NCBI GenBank assembly: GCA_021234155.1
Contig: JAJEKV010000543.1
Location: 1 to 64,000 of the forward strand
DNA length: 64,000 bases
DNA from: Isoetes taiwanensis
Lineage: Eukaryota; Streptophyta; Lycopodiopsida; Isoetales; Isoetaceae
Direction: 5' to 3'
A model generated the notes under the pieces. That model was given only the letters and a program-made list of their open reading frames with translations. It was not told the DNA's origin and did not search any database. Below, one piece after another: positions 9,490 to 21,407 of the stretch. The stretch's first letter is position 1. Every line of letters starts with the position of its first letter. The translations under genes and the position numbers were made by a program.

Positions 9490-10260
9490 TTCCGGTTGAA
9501 TTCAACAGGACAATTGGGAGAGTGGATCAACTCTACAAGATCGGTGATTCATTGTAAAGGCAAGGTTGCAAACTTGTGATCAAAGCTCGCAAGGTGTGCT
9601 ACAAATGAAGGTTCAAAGCAACTTGAGTTCCGCATCGAGAAGATGAATAAAGATTTAAAAAAATAGGAAGGAATGATTAAGGATAAACCAAGTTAAGTGC
9701 GCGGGCGGATTGGGCTATATGCCAAGATCTGAGGTCTGAAATGAAGGAACTATTACCGTAACTTGAGCGGACAAAAATCGAGGAGCTTAATCTGGCTGTC
9801 GACCAAGGAAGCGCATACACAACAAAGATTGAAAGTCTTTGGAACCAAGGTTAGAGAGGTTTACGTCTTGCAAGGACCGTCTTCCTTTATTTGTCTTGGA
9901 TCCACTACTTCCGGACCTTGATAAGGTGAAGATTATGGTAGTGGTGTCCATTCTGTGGCAAGATCCTCCGGTGGATGGGGAAACCACTACCAACTTTGAT
10001 TCTTGAATGCAAATCACCAATACCATCTTCCATGTCGCTCAACCTCTTGAGGTACTTCATAACAAAATTCACGAAGTGCTTAGTATAATTGTATTCTCAT
10101 TGACAAATTTCGCGTTCACTTTGCGGGGATTTGTAATCATTTGTTGCATTGAGAATTCTTTGTCATGAATTTTCTACAAACATGGGTACAAGCCTTAGGT
10201 GTGAGTAGGGAGGATCAAAAGCAACTTCAAGCTACCGAGGCACTTATAGGTGAGCACTTA
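9490..10260 (+). pseudogene. decayed coiled-coil-like coding remnant, unknown
   Basis: Short plus-strand stretches look protein-coding in shifting frames: QLEFRIEKMNKDLKK near 9620, TKIEELNLAVDQGSAYTTKI near 9775, and then RLPLFVLDPLLPDLDKVKIM near 9880-9940. The pieces are collinear with stops and frame changes between them. The first is heptad-like. Family unknown. Confidence 0.35.
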
Positions 10261-10402
10261 TAGGTAGCTTAGTTTACATGCTAAGTTCCATTGTCTCTTT
10301 TGGCTTGTCCTGTTGGCCGGCTTAGTCTCTTTTGCTTGTCCTGTTTATTGTATCTAAAGTGCCGCCTGGGATGAGATCGCTCGCTCATTTTAGGGGGCAC
10401 TT

Positions 10403-10414
10403 TGGATATATATA
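10403..10414 (+). promoter_or_regulatory. TATA box upstream of FCP1-like gene 1
   Basis: tatatataaac lies about 100 bp before the first plausible ATG (10515-10525) of the gene at 10506-11830. Its position suits a core promoter. Inference only. Confidence 0.45.
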
Positions 10415-10505
10415 AACAGGAACGTCGTAAAGAGAGTAAAAAAGCCTGGAGCTTAGTTAAAAAAACCAAAGCATAGTTACAATCAATTGTGATTCAATTC
10501 CAGGT

Positions 10506-11830
10506 TTGCAGAGCATGGTGCCGTTTACTAATTCAGGTCTAACTGTTCATACTGGTGGCAATGACTTTGTGAGTCCATATAGCACACCAAAAAGGGAATT
10601 ATTTTCTACCCTCAAAGGTAACCAAGTCTTGTTTGATGCAATTGGGATATGTAGCTTACTTCTTCATCCCTACTTTGTAGATATAGAGGTACAATGTGGT
10701 CAGGTAGGGGGACAAGACACTCACACCCCTTCAATAGCATTAGACACAGAAGATGCATCAGGTTACAGGAACTCGGACAAATCAGTAGATGTCAACAAAT
10801 CAGTAGGTGCATCAAGTCAAGCTCCAACTGGACAACAATCTGCCAGATCAGCAGATGCATTAAGTCATGCTCCACACCAATCTGCCAAATCAGCAGATGC
10901 ATCAGGTTATGATCTGAACAAATCGTTAGGTGAATGTAAGTCACAAGGTAACTTCCAACCTTTTGTGCCTGTCTTCTTTTTAATTTGACCCATATAGTTC
11001 TGAGAACCGTTAAATTTTTAAATTTGGAAGTGTCTCGAGAAAAAGCAAGAGCATAATTCCAAGCAAAGACACCTCCAAGACATGCTTTGAAAGCGAAGTT
11101 TCCAGCCCCGCACGAAGAGATGCCTGGACGAAGTTTCAGACCGCACAAGAAATCTTTGAAGCGAAGTTTCCATACCGCACCAACTTTGTCCATGCAGAAG
11201 ACTACGAGGTTAAGCCCAATCCTCGCTTGTTTTTACTACAATGGAGTTTTGGGTAGAAGCTATGACAAAGAGTCGAGTTACTACCCTTTGCCAAAGAAGT
11301 TGGTGTTAAGTTGATCACACTTAATGAGAACCAAGTGGGTAGTAACTAGACCGGAGCCGGGCCGAAGTTCATAGATTGGTGTAGTCGTAATTTTCATATA
11401 GCACTTTGGTCCACTTCGCGGGCTCAAAACTTGAGAATGATAGTTAAGGGAGCATTGATGAAATACAAGGACAAATTCAAGTTCATATGGAATCGGGATC
11501 GATTGTACCAACACAAATTTATTTAAGGTGGAAAGCCAATTTTTTGAAGCACCTCAAAAAGGTCTACTGCCAATTTCCAGGTTTCACAAAAGAGAACGTG
11601 CTTCTCATTGATGACAGCAGATACAAAGGGTACCTCAATGAGCCAAACACCATGATCTGGCCCAAACAATTTGGAGCCCCGACATAGTAGATGGCAATTT
11701 CCTCATGAATGATCTAAAGGTTTGGCTTGAGGGGGTTCTTTGAAGGCGGGGAATGTGCAAAGTTATGTCGAAAAGCAACAAAATCTTTGAATATGTTTGA
11801 CACTCGAGAGTCAAATTTGTATTAATATGA
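10506..11830 (+). pseudogene. FCP1/NIF-type HAD phosphatase gene 1, disrupted
   Basis: The 5' part (10506-about 10936) encodes a Ser/Ala-rich region with repeated QSAKSADAS-like units and ends at a good donor, gtaagt. Later exons give TAQEIFEAKFPYRTNFVHAE (11140-11200), YNGVLGRSYDKESS (the motif-I region, normally DxNG; about 11238-11280), WCSRNFHIALWSTSRAQNLR (11377-11436) and NVLLIDDSRYKGYLN (11598-11642). The last two match the WSS and IDD motifs of the FCP1 homology domain (protein serine phosphatases of the HAD superfamily). A tail resembling VQSYVEKQQ follows. At least three frame changes and one stop lie in otherwise good sequence, one near a T6 run at 11540. It is either a recent pseudogene or carries assembly errors. 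Confidence 0.65.
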
Positions 11831-12011
11831 TGAAAAAACATAGAACTAAAGCCTAGAAATAGTATTATTGTGTATATGATGTAACCTCTCTTGACTTTTT
11901 AATATAAACAAAGTTTTACTTCAATTGTTCATTTCTTGGCTATTTCAATGTTCCTCAAGGTTTTCAATGATCTTCCATTTGCTGAATGTAAACTTACACC
12001 ACCAAAGACGA

Positions 12012-12171
12012 GGGCTTTGCAGTGTTAAGAGCGCACATTCGACCAGAACACTTGCCACTTGAAGTGTTTAAAGGACAGCCAGGAGCTTTGTTGTGCTTGA
12101 TCAAGATTCAATCAGAATATTGGAGAAAAGTAGGGATTGATTCAGTGACAGGATGGTCCATTTCTTCATGA
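12012..12171 (+). pseudogene. exon remnant, probably 5' part of FCP1-like gene 2
   Basis: An open stretch reads TKDEGFAVLRAHIRPEHLPL, then KGQPGALLCLIKIQSEYWRK and VGIDSVTGWSISS, ending near a donor-like AG/GTTAGT at 12173-12180. Ten bases further on the 5.06-kb inverted-repeat element begins. Coding-like sequence resumes on the far side at 17330. I infer that the element lies in an intron. The domain is not recognised. Confidence 0.4.
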
Positions 12172-14088
12172 GGTTAGTAATTTAACACTAGACCTGTCCC
12201 TGGGACCATTCCTGATCCATGGACCAGAACTGGCCCTTATGACCTCTGCCACTTAAACCCATGTAACTCACGAAAGAAATTTCAATTTTATAATATACCG
12301 AGTCTTCACTTATTTCTTAATGACTTCTGAGAATTTCAAGACCAATGGGCTCACCTATACCTTGTGGTGATTGCTCAAACATTGGAGAATTTGGCGGTTT
12401 CGCACCGATCGAGCGCCTTCTTCAATCTTTCTAGCATAAAGTGACTTAAACCTTGCTAAAGTTGGAGGTATTTGCCTGTTTATCATAGAACACATTGAGT
12501 TTTATGTTCCCATGTTTTCTTGCTATCATCTGACATTGGTGGAAGCCGCCAAACCCTATTTTGGTCAAAAAGCTGCTTGAGGTTCAAGAATTGTTACTCT
12601 CTCATTATTATAATAAGTTTTGATTTAATTCTTGTGGCCACGAGTTGCTAACTATACGAGCTATAGTTTCATGATTTTTTTGAGTGTTCATAAGTCATGT
12701 TAACCTCAATATGTACTAAAAGAATCTACTATACAGAATTCTGGACAAAAGTATATGTTAAAATGCCCCAATAACAACTATCCATAATGCCATGTGTGTA
12801 ATAAATGATGCATTCTATTTATATCTACATAGAACATAACTCTTATCAACTTACATATAGTGTAACTAGGGTGTAACCATGCAATTTTTGGAATTCAAAC
12901 ATGATGTACAACAGCCGGATTAACACATTAGAGCATAAAAAGTTGGGTCAACTCCATAATTATAGGTCCAAAACCCCACAATGATTAAGTTAGTGATGTT
13001 TATTGATGAATTCAAGTGGATGTTGTGAAATTTAGCCATGCCATAATATAAATAGACCAAATAACATTTCATATATACTTCTTCGGTTCATAGAAAAAGA
13101 CACCACTTTTCCCTAAATATGCCTTTAAAATAGTTCAAAATGTGAGAAATGACATATATAGACATCTATTACATAGGTCTTATTGAAAAAAAATACCATG
13201 AAATCTGCGTATTTCTTACTAGCATAAACTTCATATCTGTGTCACTGCTATAAAGCATTGTATTCCAAGTAGAATAATATTACATGTAAGTTATCTTTCA
13301 TGTATATTATGTTTTTTATGGATGCAAACCTTTCTTGGCAATAGAAATCTCTAGTTGCATGTTAAAGTAGCATGTTATTTCAAAGGTTTTAATTTATATA
13401 AGCACGCATCACCATTTATGGTCCATGAGACCAATTGTATAGCGCATATATCTCTCACTAACCTTATCCATTTTTCCCCAGAGAATGATACTATGACTTT
13501 TTAGCTTCTATCACATGATTTTTGAAAGGTGTAAGTGAAAGTCCATGTAGGTTCAATTGGTAATAAACACCTTATAAATTCTCGATTTTTTGTGCTTCAA
13601 CCTTACCCTTAAATTGTGCAAGCTAACCTAATCAATTAATTTTGTCCTATAGAGAATCATACAAGTAAACTATATCTGAAAGTTGAGATCAAAATTGATT
13701 AAGATGGCACCATTAATGATTTTCAAACTTTCAGTCATTTGGACCAATGATGGTCTGCAACTGGACTGCAAGTAGCAGTCTATCTTTATTTTTTATAGTA
13801 AATGTTTTCCATATTTTTCCTTGGTTCTTTTTGCATTGGTTTCTTGACATGAGATAGTTTGAGGATGTGATTTTGTAAAGTCACACCTTATAGCACAAAT
13901 CTAGAATAAACATGGAAGATATAATATAATTGATGTTATCTATTCTAGTACAATCCTCAAGATAATGAACAGCAAATATTTTTTGTGAACAAAGTGGTCC
14001 AAGAGCTACTCGTGTCCCAAAACTCAACTTGAAATGGACTAACGTAAGGATATTATCAAATTTTAAATGAACTCAAGTGTCTGGATAT

Positions 14089-14110
14089 CGTTTTTTTTTT
14101 TTTTTTTTTT
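14089..14110. repeat. poly-T run
   Basis: About 22 consecutive T, consistent with a retroposon tail on the minus strand, though no body is recognised beside it. Confidence 0.7.
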
Positions 14111-14309
14111 ACCACGTCTTTTGCTCTTTTTACAAGTTTGTTTTTGCTTGGTTTCACATCCTTATAAGCTTTCATAATGTGATTTTTTGGAGGACAACCT
14201 AGAGTCATATGTAGCAATGTTATCTCTTTGTATAAATTCCCTAAAATTGAAAATAGAAATAAAAGTCAAAACATCAAACTCAAACTCAACAAACATTTTT
14301 CTAGGATGG

Positions 14310-14634
14310 AGGATCTCGTGAACTACTTATATGCCAAATTTGAACCCAAACCTTATAGTATTTTGCATACCTCAATATACAGTATACAAAAACTTGTACA
14401 ACCATACCCCACAAACGAGGATCATTGTGTACGGTCCAGATCAAGGAATAAAGGGGAAATATGCCCATCAAGCGACAAATTTGCCCTACATAACCCAGTG
14501 TGAATATGCACCCAAACCAAAGGGGGTTTCAGGGGGATTTTAGTTTAAATGCATTGGATGCAATGGTTTGTGTTAATAATATTAATGGTTGTTATATTGA
14601 AAAAAAATTTGGGCCCTTCGGGCCCTAACAAAGC
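14310..14634 (+). mobile_element. foldback MITE family F, copy A (right part)
   Basis: Contains the family centre (caaaaacttgtacaaccata, ccccacaaacgaggatc, tacggtccagatc) and the right arm (gaatatgcacccaaaccaaa to tttgggcccttcgggcccta). The left arm is missing. The full copy is at 21408-21870. Confidence 0.75.
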
Positions 14635-15107
14635 AAACCTTAGGATTTGAGACTGGGCTACTTTGAAGAGCAATGCACATTCAACGCCTTAGAAAAAGTA
14701 TTGCATATAAGCATGCCGTTTGAATTATAATGATATTATAAAAGAACTTGTTGTCAACATAATTGCTCATTGTCTTGCATAATTGGCCTCAACATGTGCA
14801 ATGACAGACGTATCTTACATATGCAAAGAAATGTATGCAATCATAGACATATTCTAAACGGCGTTCTTGTCCATGATATACCTAACCTTATCTAACATGA
14901 GCTTTATCTTTTCAAAGAAAGATTTAATTGTGAAGAAAGCCGACAAATGCAACAACAATTAACAAAGCTGTCTATAGACATTGATTTGAATCATTTGATT
15001 TAAATGTACATCATACCTAAATATGCAATAAAATTCCATGGAATTCCGTTCACTAAAGCTATAAAAGTTCCAGCCCCCACCATAATTTGAATCTAGCGTG
15101 GAGGATC

Positions 15108-15250
15108 TCCAGAGTCACAAACTATGCTTTGCAAACAAATAAAGTAGATTTGAGATTCTCGAGCTATTCTTTGCAAACAAATAATATAGATCTCAGATTC
15201 TCCAGGGCTATGCTTTGCAAACAAATAATGTAGATCTGAAATGCGGCATA
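15108..15250. repeat. three-copy tandem repeat, about 53 bp
   Basis: ctttgcaaacaaataa ... gattctc recurs three times at about 53-bp spacing. Confidence 0.75.
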
Positions 15251-15712
15251 TGCAGCCTCTGAAATGTCTGCCACTCATTTCCCTTTACCTAGCCAAGCCC
15301 ACAGAATTGTGAGGTAGCATGAATGGATTACTATGGATTGCTAGCAGTAGCGTTAATCATTCCAACCATAAAGAAAACACACTACCTTAAAATTCTCAAC
15401 ACTTAAAAGCACAAGATCTACATCAAAACATCACCTCAGGCATAGTGAGAGCAAAAACATAAGAAGAAACTGAAAGAATGAAGATGGAGCTAATTCATGT
15501 GGTCAATCTTATATTTCAAATTTCAAGGCGGCATTATTCCCTAATGGGATTATAAACAACATCTCTATCTAAATGACTAACTTATTAGGCGCAATGCCCC
15601 TATCCGAACCTTAAAATAATCCAAAGGAAAAAGAGCTAGAAATTAAATATCTTTATGTATGTGAAGATGTAAAAGTGTCAAGCTTCTTTCCATTCTAGAG
15701 CTTCGAGATAAC

Positions 15713-15859
15713 CTAAAAGATAGAACTCTTTTTATGATACGGCATCATACGGACAATTTTGGCGCATTCCTTACATCTTCTTTGGACTTCTTGCTTTGCG
15801 TTCATCCAACCTTGAGCTGAAAGGTTGGCAGAATGTTCATTATGCGGATGTTCTACCAC
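15713..15859 (-). CDS. possible terminal exon, unknown gene
   Basis: Minus strand, 48 codons plus stop, starting right after a good acceptor (TTTTAG at 15860-15865). It begins VVEHPHNEHSANLSAQGWMN and ends RMMPYHKKSSIF before TAG. The Cys-Lys-Glu-Cys stretch in the middle and the clean exon boundary look genuine. I find no matching upstream exon in the next 1.5 kb and do not recognise the protein. It may be a captured host exon, since it lies inside the inverted-repeat element. Confidence 0.4.
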   Translation of the reverse strand: MVEHPHNEHSANLSAQGWMNAKQEVQRRCKECAKIVRMMPYHKKSSIF

Positions 15860-16684
15860 CTAAAACATAACAGGTCAAAGCTGAACTCCAGATTTTGATT
15901 GATCAAAAGATCAAAAGGAAAGAAATTACAGGAAGTTAGAGTTATAAACACAAGATTCAAGCGCCGATTTGATTCTAATAGTTTTGTTCTTTGGAAGATG
16001 CGTAATTGAGTTGATTCTAGAAATGAGTATGAATGGTGGACACTTGGCCAACCACCATTTAGCTCGAGCGTGAGGACCTTGCTTTGTGGAAGAAATATTT
16101 ATCACAGATGCAACATTGCTCTTCCTTCACATACTTTCCTTGAAACTAGGGCTATTCCTGTTGGGGATCTGAGAAAGGTTTTGGTCTTTCAGAATCGTCT
16201 GCATAAAGTAAATTTGCATGGAAATTGCCATACGCACTTAGGCGACTACATAATCAATCGAAAATAATGCTCTGAAATACCCATACCTTCCGACAAATAT
16301 AGAGTAGACTTGAGCTGGTCTCTTTGTTACGTGCAATGTGTTCTAGAAGTGTTACGGTAAAAGCAAAACCAAGGTATTGCCTTGCCCTAGAGAAAAAATG
16401 GGAGCAGACAGAGAGACAAGTCGTCGCACAACTGGCGAATTATCTAACGATGCGATGCGAGAAGAACATCCGGCTTCCCATCACTGACCCACGGGCATTT
16501 GCTTTGCGATAAAAAAGCCCTCGATTCCAAAGAAGGAGCGGAACAAAAAGGCATAAATGTAAAAAAACAAAACCCTAGAATAGAAGAATCGAGCTTTGCA
16601 TGCCGTTTGAGTTTTCATGAAGGAAAATTGAAGGGGTAAACCATGGGCAAAATGGTTTTTAGCCATAAAATACTAGGAACACCC

Positions 16685-16800
16685 TAGATATACTGATTAG
16701 TAGTTCCCATGCAATACGCTTTCGAAATCATATGAAAACCATAGAGAAAATAGTATAAAAATACAAAAGCAACCCCCTGTTATTATGCTACATATTCTAT
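16685..16800 (-). mobile_element. MITE family M, copy 1
   Basis: Ends ccctgttattatgctacata, the inverse of tatgtagcataataacaggg that opens the copies at 18776 and 53795. Only about 110 bp are recognisable. Confidence 0.6.
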
Positions 16801-17315
16801 TCTCAAAGTTGTTGTTTTTATATCACAACTGCTTTTTGGAAACGATCTTGGTTCCCGAAATGAGACTGCTTTTGACCCTGTCATGTTTGAATTGCTCTAT
16901 CTTCCTTCACAGAGTTCCAATTGAGATGTGGTTTTTTGTGCCTTGCTCTATATCTCATGTAGAAAAATAACATCATAACCAAAAAAATCAAAAAAATCTT
17001 TTCATCAAGACAGTTTTACTTTGTGTGAACATGAAGCTTTTGGTACTTGACCCCCTTGGGTTTGCTAGAGCATAACTCACAAGAATGGGAGCTGATACAT
17101 TTTTGTGTATTTTTTATGTGAAGCGTGACTGCCATATATGAATTCCTAGAAAGGGTTTGGCTAGTTTTTGCATTCTTGATTTTATATGATTTTTTTTGTG
17201 AACTTTCAAAATGCCCTTTAATGGTCCATCATGGGACAGGTCTAGTGTTAATATAAACAACTCAGATTTGAAGTCTTCTGTTGTTTCTTAAATCATCTTG
17301 TTTTACCAGACCTTG

Positions 17316-18754
17316 GACTTTGGCAGGTGTATGCACCAATTCTGCATCAAGCATGACATGGAACAGAGGTTCCATTTCATGGATCCGCTCATTTACACAT
17401 TATCGTCGAGCGAGGTTGCTTCAAAGGACAAACCGTTGAACCACGAACTTGCAATTTGAATGTACCATTCTACGCGGCATGTTGTTAGCGACCTTTGGGA
17501 CGGTGTATGTCATTGTAGGTCTTGGAGGTCACCCGGTTAAATGTCAGCTAGGTGTGTACCATTTTGACAAAGCCTAGAAATGTACCGCCTGACTCCGAGC
17601 ATCATGAGTTTTGTTGAGGATGCAAACACAAAATTCCCAAGCACCATAAAAGCTGCACCACAAGAAAATTACAAGTTTCCCCACTCGGTCGATTGCCGGG
17701 TCGTGGTGGTCCGCTTATATGTGTCTTTGTAAAGAAAGTTGTGGGCTAAAGAATGCTAAACTTGGACATACTATCCCAATGCAAGGTGAGTTCGTAAATT
17801 TGAAGGTATTACTCATCCAATGTGAGGCCTGATATGTTTGTTGCGTGGTGTACCAATTTCTAGTGGCGTTTGTTGGACGCCACGTAATGATGATTGATGT
17901 TGTGAAGCACGGTTGCTCTAGTAATGAAGTCGAGGTTGACAGATCAATAGATCTTTACTTGTAATCACATGTTTGTATTATTGTAACCAAAGAGGTTATT
18001 CTTGTAACCTATTCTTTCATTGACACTCTAATGTACATTGTTGTATACTATTGTATACAATAGACTTTTTTTCGGGTGACGAGCAACACTGGTGGAGTTC
18101 AAATCTCGGTAAGAAATTGATGTATTCAAAGATTCATGACAATGTGGTGATACATGTCGTGATAGATGTGGTGATGCAAATGGTGCATGTGGTGAATCAT
18201 GTGGTGCATGTGGTGAATCATGTGGTGAATCATAGGTGGCATGTTGGAGCCTACGTGGCATGTTGGAGCCTAGGTGGCATGTTTGAGCCACCTTGGCATG
18301 TTGGAGCCTAGGTGGCATATTTGAGCCATGGAACGCAGAAATGTTGATGTACTTACCAGGCATGAATCGAGACTTTGTGACGATTTGGGACCAAAGTAAG
18401 TGTATAAAGTTTCCACATCCAAGAGATCCGGATGGCAAACCGGTCTTCGTGAAACATCTTGGTACTATGATGGATCAGCTTGGCATTCAAAAGAAAGAGG
18501 ACATCATAATAGTAGATGATGATGCTCTTAAGTGCTTTTATAATCAAGGTCAGGCTCTAAATCCACCAACTTATACTCCACAAGATTACTCAACAGATGA
18601 GTTTCTAGTACTATTCATGTCCATCATGAGTGGCTTGGCTTCTGGTAAAACAGTATCAGACGTTGTCAAAACGCATCCAGAACTAGATCGGACTAAGGAG
18701 ATGGATCCCTATCTGGAGAGTTATTTGACAAAGAAAGGACTAGTCCCTCCATGA
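17316..18754 (+). pseudogene. FCP1/NIF-type HAD phosphatase gene 2, disrupted
   Basis: Pieces in order: CMHQFCIKHDMEQRFHFMDP (about 17330-17390) after an acceptor; NVRPDMFVAWCTNF (about 17818-17860), the motif before the WSS block; WWSSNLGKKLMYSKIHDN (18090-18143); and a well-preserved C-terminal part at 18336-18754. That last part holds FVTIWDQSKCIKF, PVFVKHLGTM, the phosphatase motif IIIVDDDALKCF and a stop after YLTKKGLVPP. Between the WSS block and WDQSKC, where the family is compact, about 190 bp of ATGTGGTG/GGCATGTTGGAGCC repeats are inserted and the frame changes. DLNG motif I is not found. The exon at 12012-12171 may be its upstream part. Confidence 0.6.
18130..18335 (+). repeat. minisatellite inside FCP1-like gene 2
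   Basis: Two consecutive types: catgtggtgaatcatgtggt repeats (18150-18230), then five copies of gtggcatgttggagccta and variants (18236-18330). They lie between two conserved blocks of the phosphatase domain. Confidence 0.75.
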
Positions 18755-18775
18755 TGTAATCTTCATATCAAGTGA

Positions 18776-18950
18776 AATATGTAGCATAATAACAGGGGGT
18801 TGTTTTTAAGTTTTTATACGTTTTTTCATATGGGTTTCCTATGATTTGGTGGTTGTATTTGTGCAAGTGTACTGAATAGTATTTCTAGAGTGCACTATTT
18901 CTCGACCGTTGATTTTTTATCAAAAAGTAAATCATGTGGTCATGATTGTA
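18776..18950 (+). mobile_element. MITE family M, copy 2
   Basis: Opens tatgtagcataataacaggg and shares with 53795-53960 and 29405-29565 the blocks ttcctatgatt, tctagagtgcac and cgttgattt. It starts 20 bp after the stop codon of FCP1-like gene 2. Confidence 0.75.
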
Positions 18951-19137
18951 CTTCCTTGCATGCGCACAACAGATTTGGCATGTCTTCTGCATGAAATTTC
19001 TTATTGCTTTTTCCTGTGAATTGTGCTCTAAATTTTATTGGGTGGAGTATGTCCACCCAAAAAAAGCGTCATTGTACTATTTACATGTAGACTCTGCTTT
19101 TCGCAAAATTTAAAGGGATTAGGCTATGCAACGGACG

Positions 19138-19218
19138 TTAGGAAAACCCTTGCCAAAACCCTCGAAGTTTTGTGCGTTCAGGAAAACCCTTGCCAAAACC
19201 TCCCCGAAGTTTTGCGTT
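19138..19218 (+). repeat. 40-bp tandem duplication
   Basis: ggaaaacccttgccaaaacc followed by cgaagtttt occurs twice in tandem. Confidence 0.8.
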
Positions 19219-19767
19219 GATGGCCCTTGAAGGCCCGGATCATGGTCAGCGCCTAGGTTGCAGTTGGAGAAAGAGAGCAAGTATTTTCAAATCATTGAGT
19301 AGCCATAGGGCTTCAGGTGGCGTGGAGCTCATCTCCTCGATCCGCCAATTCTCTCCTCTTTGAGGCTTCAAATGGTAAGTAAGCATCCCAAGTTTTGTAA
19401 AATGTTCCTCGGCAAACTTGTTATCTAAGGCATATGATTTAAATTCTTTCCCTTATATCTCAATACTCGTGAGAGTAAATTATGCAAGCAAAGATGCTAT
19501 CTCTAGAAACCTTTGGAAACCATGAGAATCTAAACAAATTAATCGGGTCGCTTCTACGAGAAAACAAAGGGGTCGAGTAGGCCCTGAATAATAGAAATAT
19601 CTTGCAATAGGAGAAGCACACTTTTGACATCCGGCTACCTTACACCTTTCGGGGAACAAAATTGCAGATCTGTGAGAGCTCCATAAGCCATAGCCATTGC
19701 ATCGGAATTATTTTGCAATGATGCAAGACAATAGGATGAAACCATCTAAAGTCACATTCTCCATTAT

Positions 19768-20012
19768 TTTGAAAGCATGAGCAGAGAACACGGCGGGTTT
19801 ATTGGTAGTGCAGTAGAAGTATGTGGACTCTGGCCGAGGAAACTCCGGTGGTTATTTTGAAAGCATGAGCGATGAGAACACCTGCGGGTTTATTGGTAGT
19901 CAGAGAAGTATGTGGGCTCGCAGCAGGAAACTCGGGTGGTTATTTTGAAAGCATGAGCGAGGTTTATTGGTAGTCCAGAGAAGTATGTGGACCGGCAGCA
20001 GAAACTCGGAGG
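19768..20012 (+). repeat. three-copy tandem repeat, about 86 bp
   Basis: Units begin ttattttgaaagcatgagc and contain ggtttattggtagt and agaagtatgtgg. The third unit is shortened. Origin unknown. Confidence 0.8.
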
Positions 20013-20098
20013 GTAATTCCCTATTAACATGTATGAAAACGTAATAGAATGGAAGAATCATTGTCATGTATGAAAAGTGGTGATAGAATGGAAGAATT

Positions 20099-20375
20099 AT
20101 GCAAAGTATTGAACAAAAACTTGGTCTTTTGTATGTGTTCATTACAGGTCTTGCCCAATATGCTAAAGGCATAATGGCATTATACTATTTTGAGAGGATG
20201 GAAGAAGAACATATAAAACCTGATAATATTACATTTTCCTGCAATTTAAGAGCATATCATGAATGTACGGATCATGGAGCGTGGCCTTCACATAGATATT
20301 ATGATTGGAAGTAATTTTATGAAAATGTATGCTACGTATGGCAGCTTGGAGTGTGGCATTATAGTCTATGAACAT
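20099..20375 (+). pseudogene. PPR protein remnant
   Basis: The frame reads FITGLAQYAKGIMALYYFER, then MEEEHIKPDNITFSCNLRAY. This is the characteristic end of one pentatricopeptide motif (EALxxFxxM...GxxPDxxTF) and the start of the next. After a frame change it continues NFMKMYATYGSLECG, the YAKCGSLE signature. PPR proteins bind organellar RNA. Only two to three motifs of a protein that usually has ten or more remain, with no start codon or transit peptide, so this is a fragment. Confidence 0.65.
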
Positions 20376-21407
20376 CCAGCATAGCACAGTTAAGCATGGC
20401 TAGATAGTTGCTGCTTATTTTCACATCGTATCGATGAAAGCTTCAGTTCATCATGGTAGGTAGTTAGATATATAATTAGATGTGCTTTCAAACGCATCTG
20501 TTTTACTGTGTCTACATTGATGTAAGGGTGCTCAAAAGTAATTTTCCATGCCATGTTTGTCTAAAACATGGATTCAACTTATACAGATAGATAGATAGAT
20601 AAATAGGAAGCCTGTCACTTTATACATTTAGCTTATATGTTCTGCTTAGCTTACGGGTAACATGCCTTGGGAAATAATTTCTCACTTAGAGTAACCAAGT
20701 TGTTATGCACACCATGTAATGTTACATCTATTTTAGAGACATGCTTTGTTGGAAACTTCACAACGTAAAGGGTGTCACAGGACTATCGTTATGCCATTGT
20801 TATGACCACATGAATAGATGAGTGCAGCTTTAAGTTGTCACCATCTAATGCTTCCTTATTGAGTTAGTAAATGGGCCCATTTTTTTGTCCATGGTTTTTT
20901 GAAGTTGGATTTTTATATTTGATGCGCCCAGAGACCTTGAATCAAGCTTTTTTTACAATCAAGCTTGCCTAGTTACAAGTGCATAAAGTGACTGCTGGAT
21001 GCTATGGGAACGGTGTCAACAAATGATTGTCACCAGATGCTATGTTGGAGCCCACGAACATCCCCTGCTTGTTGAACAAGTTTTTAAATGCTGGAGTTTG
21101 ATATGATGTCATGGGAGTCTTGAATGCAACCGCTAAGGTATTTGGTATTTGAGTTCTTGACAAATGTGCTACAGGACTAGGTTGCATATTTATTATGTTA
21201 CTGACAAGTTGATAATAAAAAATTGTAACATGGATTACCATTTGTCTATTATCTATCGTGGTATTATGTCACACTTAATATTAGGACTTCGAATGTAATG
21301 GCTTGTTTTTAGCTCTACTACCATTGTTACATGCATTTATGGATTTCTTAGTGCCCTTCCATCCATCATTAGAGTATTAGGTAATGTGTATATCTACACC
21401 CCTACAC

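Larger units (their letters stand above)
12186..17247. mobile_element. 5.06-kb element with CACTAGACCTGTCCC inverted ends
   Basis: CACTAGACCTGTCCC at 12186-12200 is repeated exactly in inverse at 17233-17247, and TTAA flanks both sides (12182-12185 and 17248-17251). The inner 30 bp are also partly alike (gggaccatt / tggaccatt). TTAA is the target of piggyBac-like elements, while the first bases are CACTA-like, whose usual duplication is 3 bp; here the 3-bp flanks (TAA and TTA) do not match. No transposase is visible inside. The interior is AT-rich non-coding DNA with a foldback fragment, tandem repeats, a MITE and one minus-strand exon. Non-autonomous; class uncertain. Confidence 0.6.

Noticed and set aside
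8986-9557. His/Thr-rich frames (MHHKWRHTHHM type)
   Set aside because: Readout of the TGTGGTGCC array on both strands.
18088-18112. ggagttcaaatctcgg, like a tRNA T-loop/B box
   Set aside because: No A box, anticodon stem or acceptor stem around it. It is coding sequence of FCP1-like gene 2.
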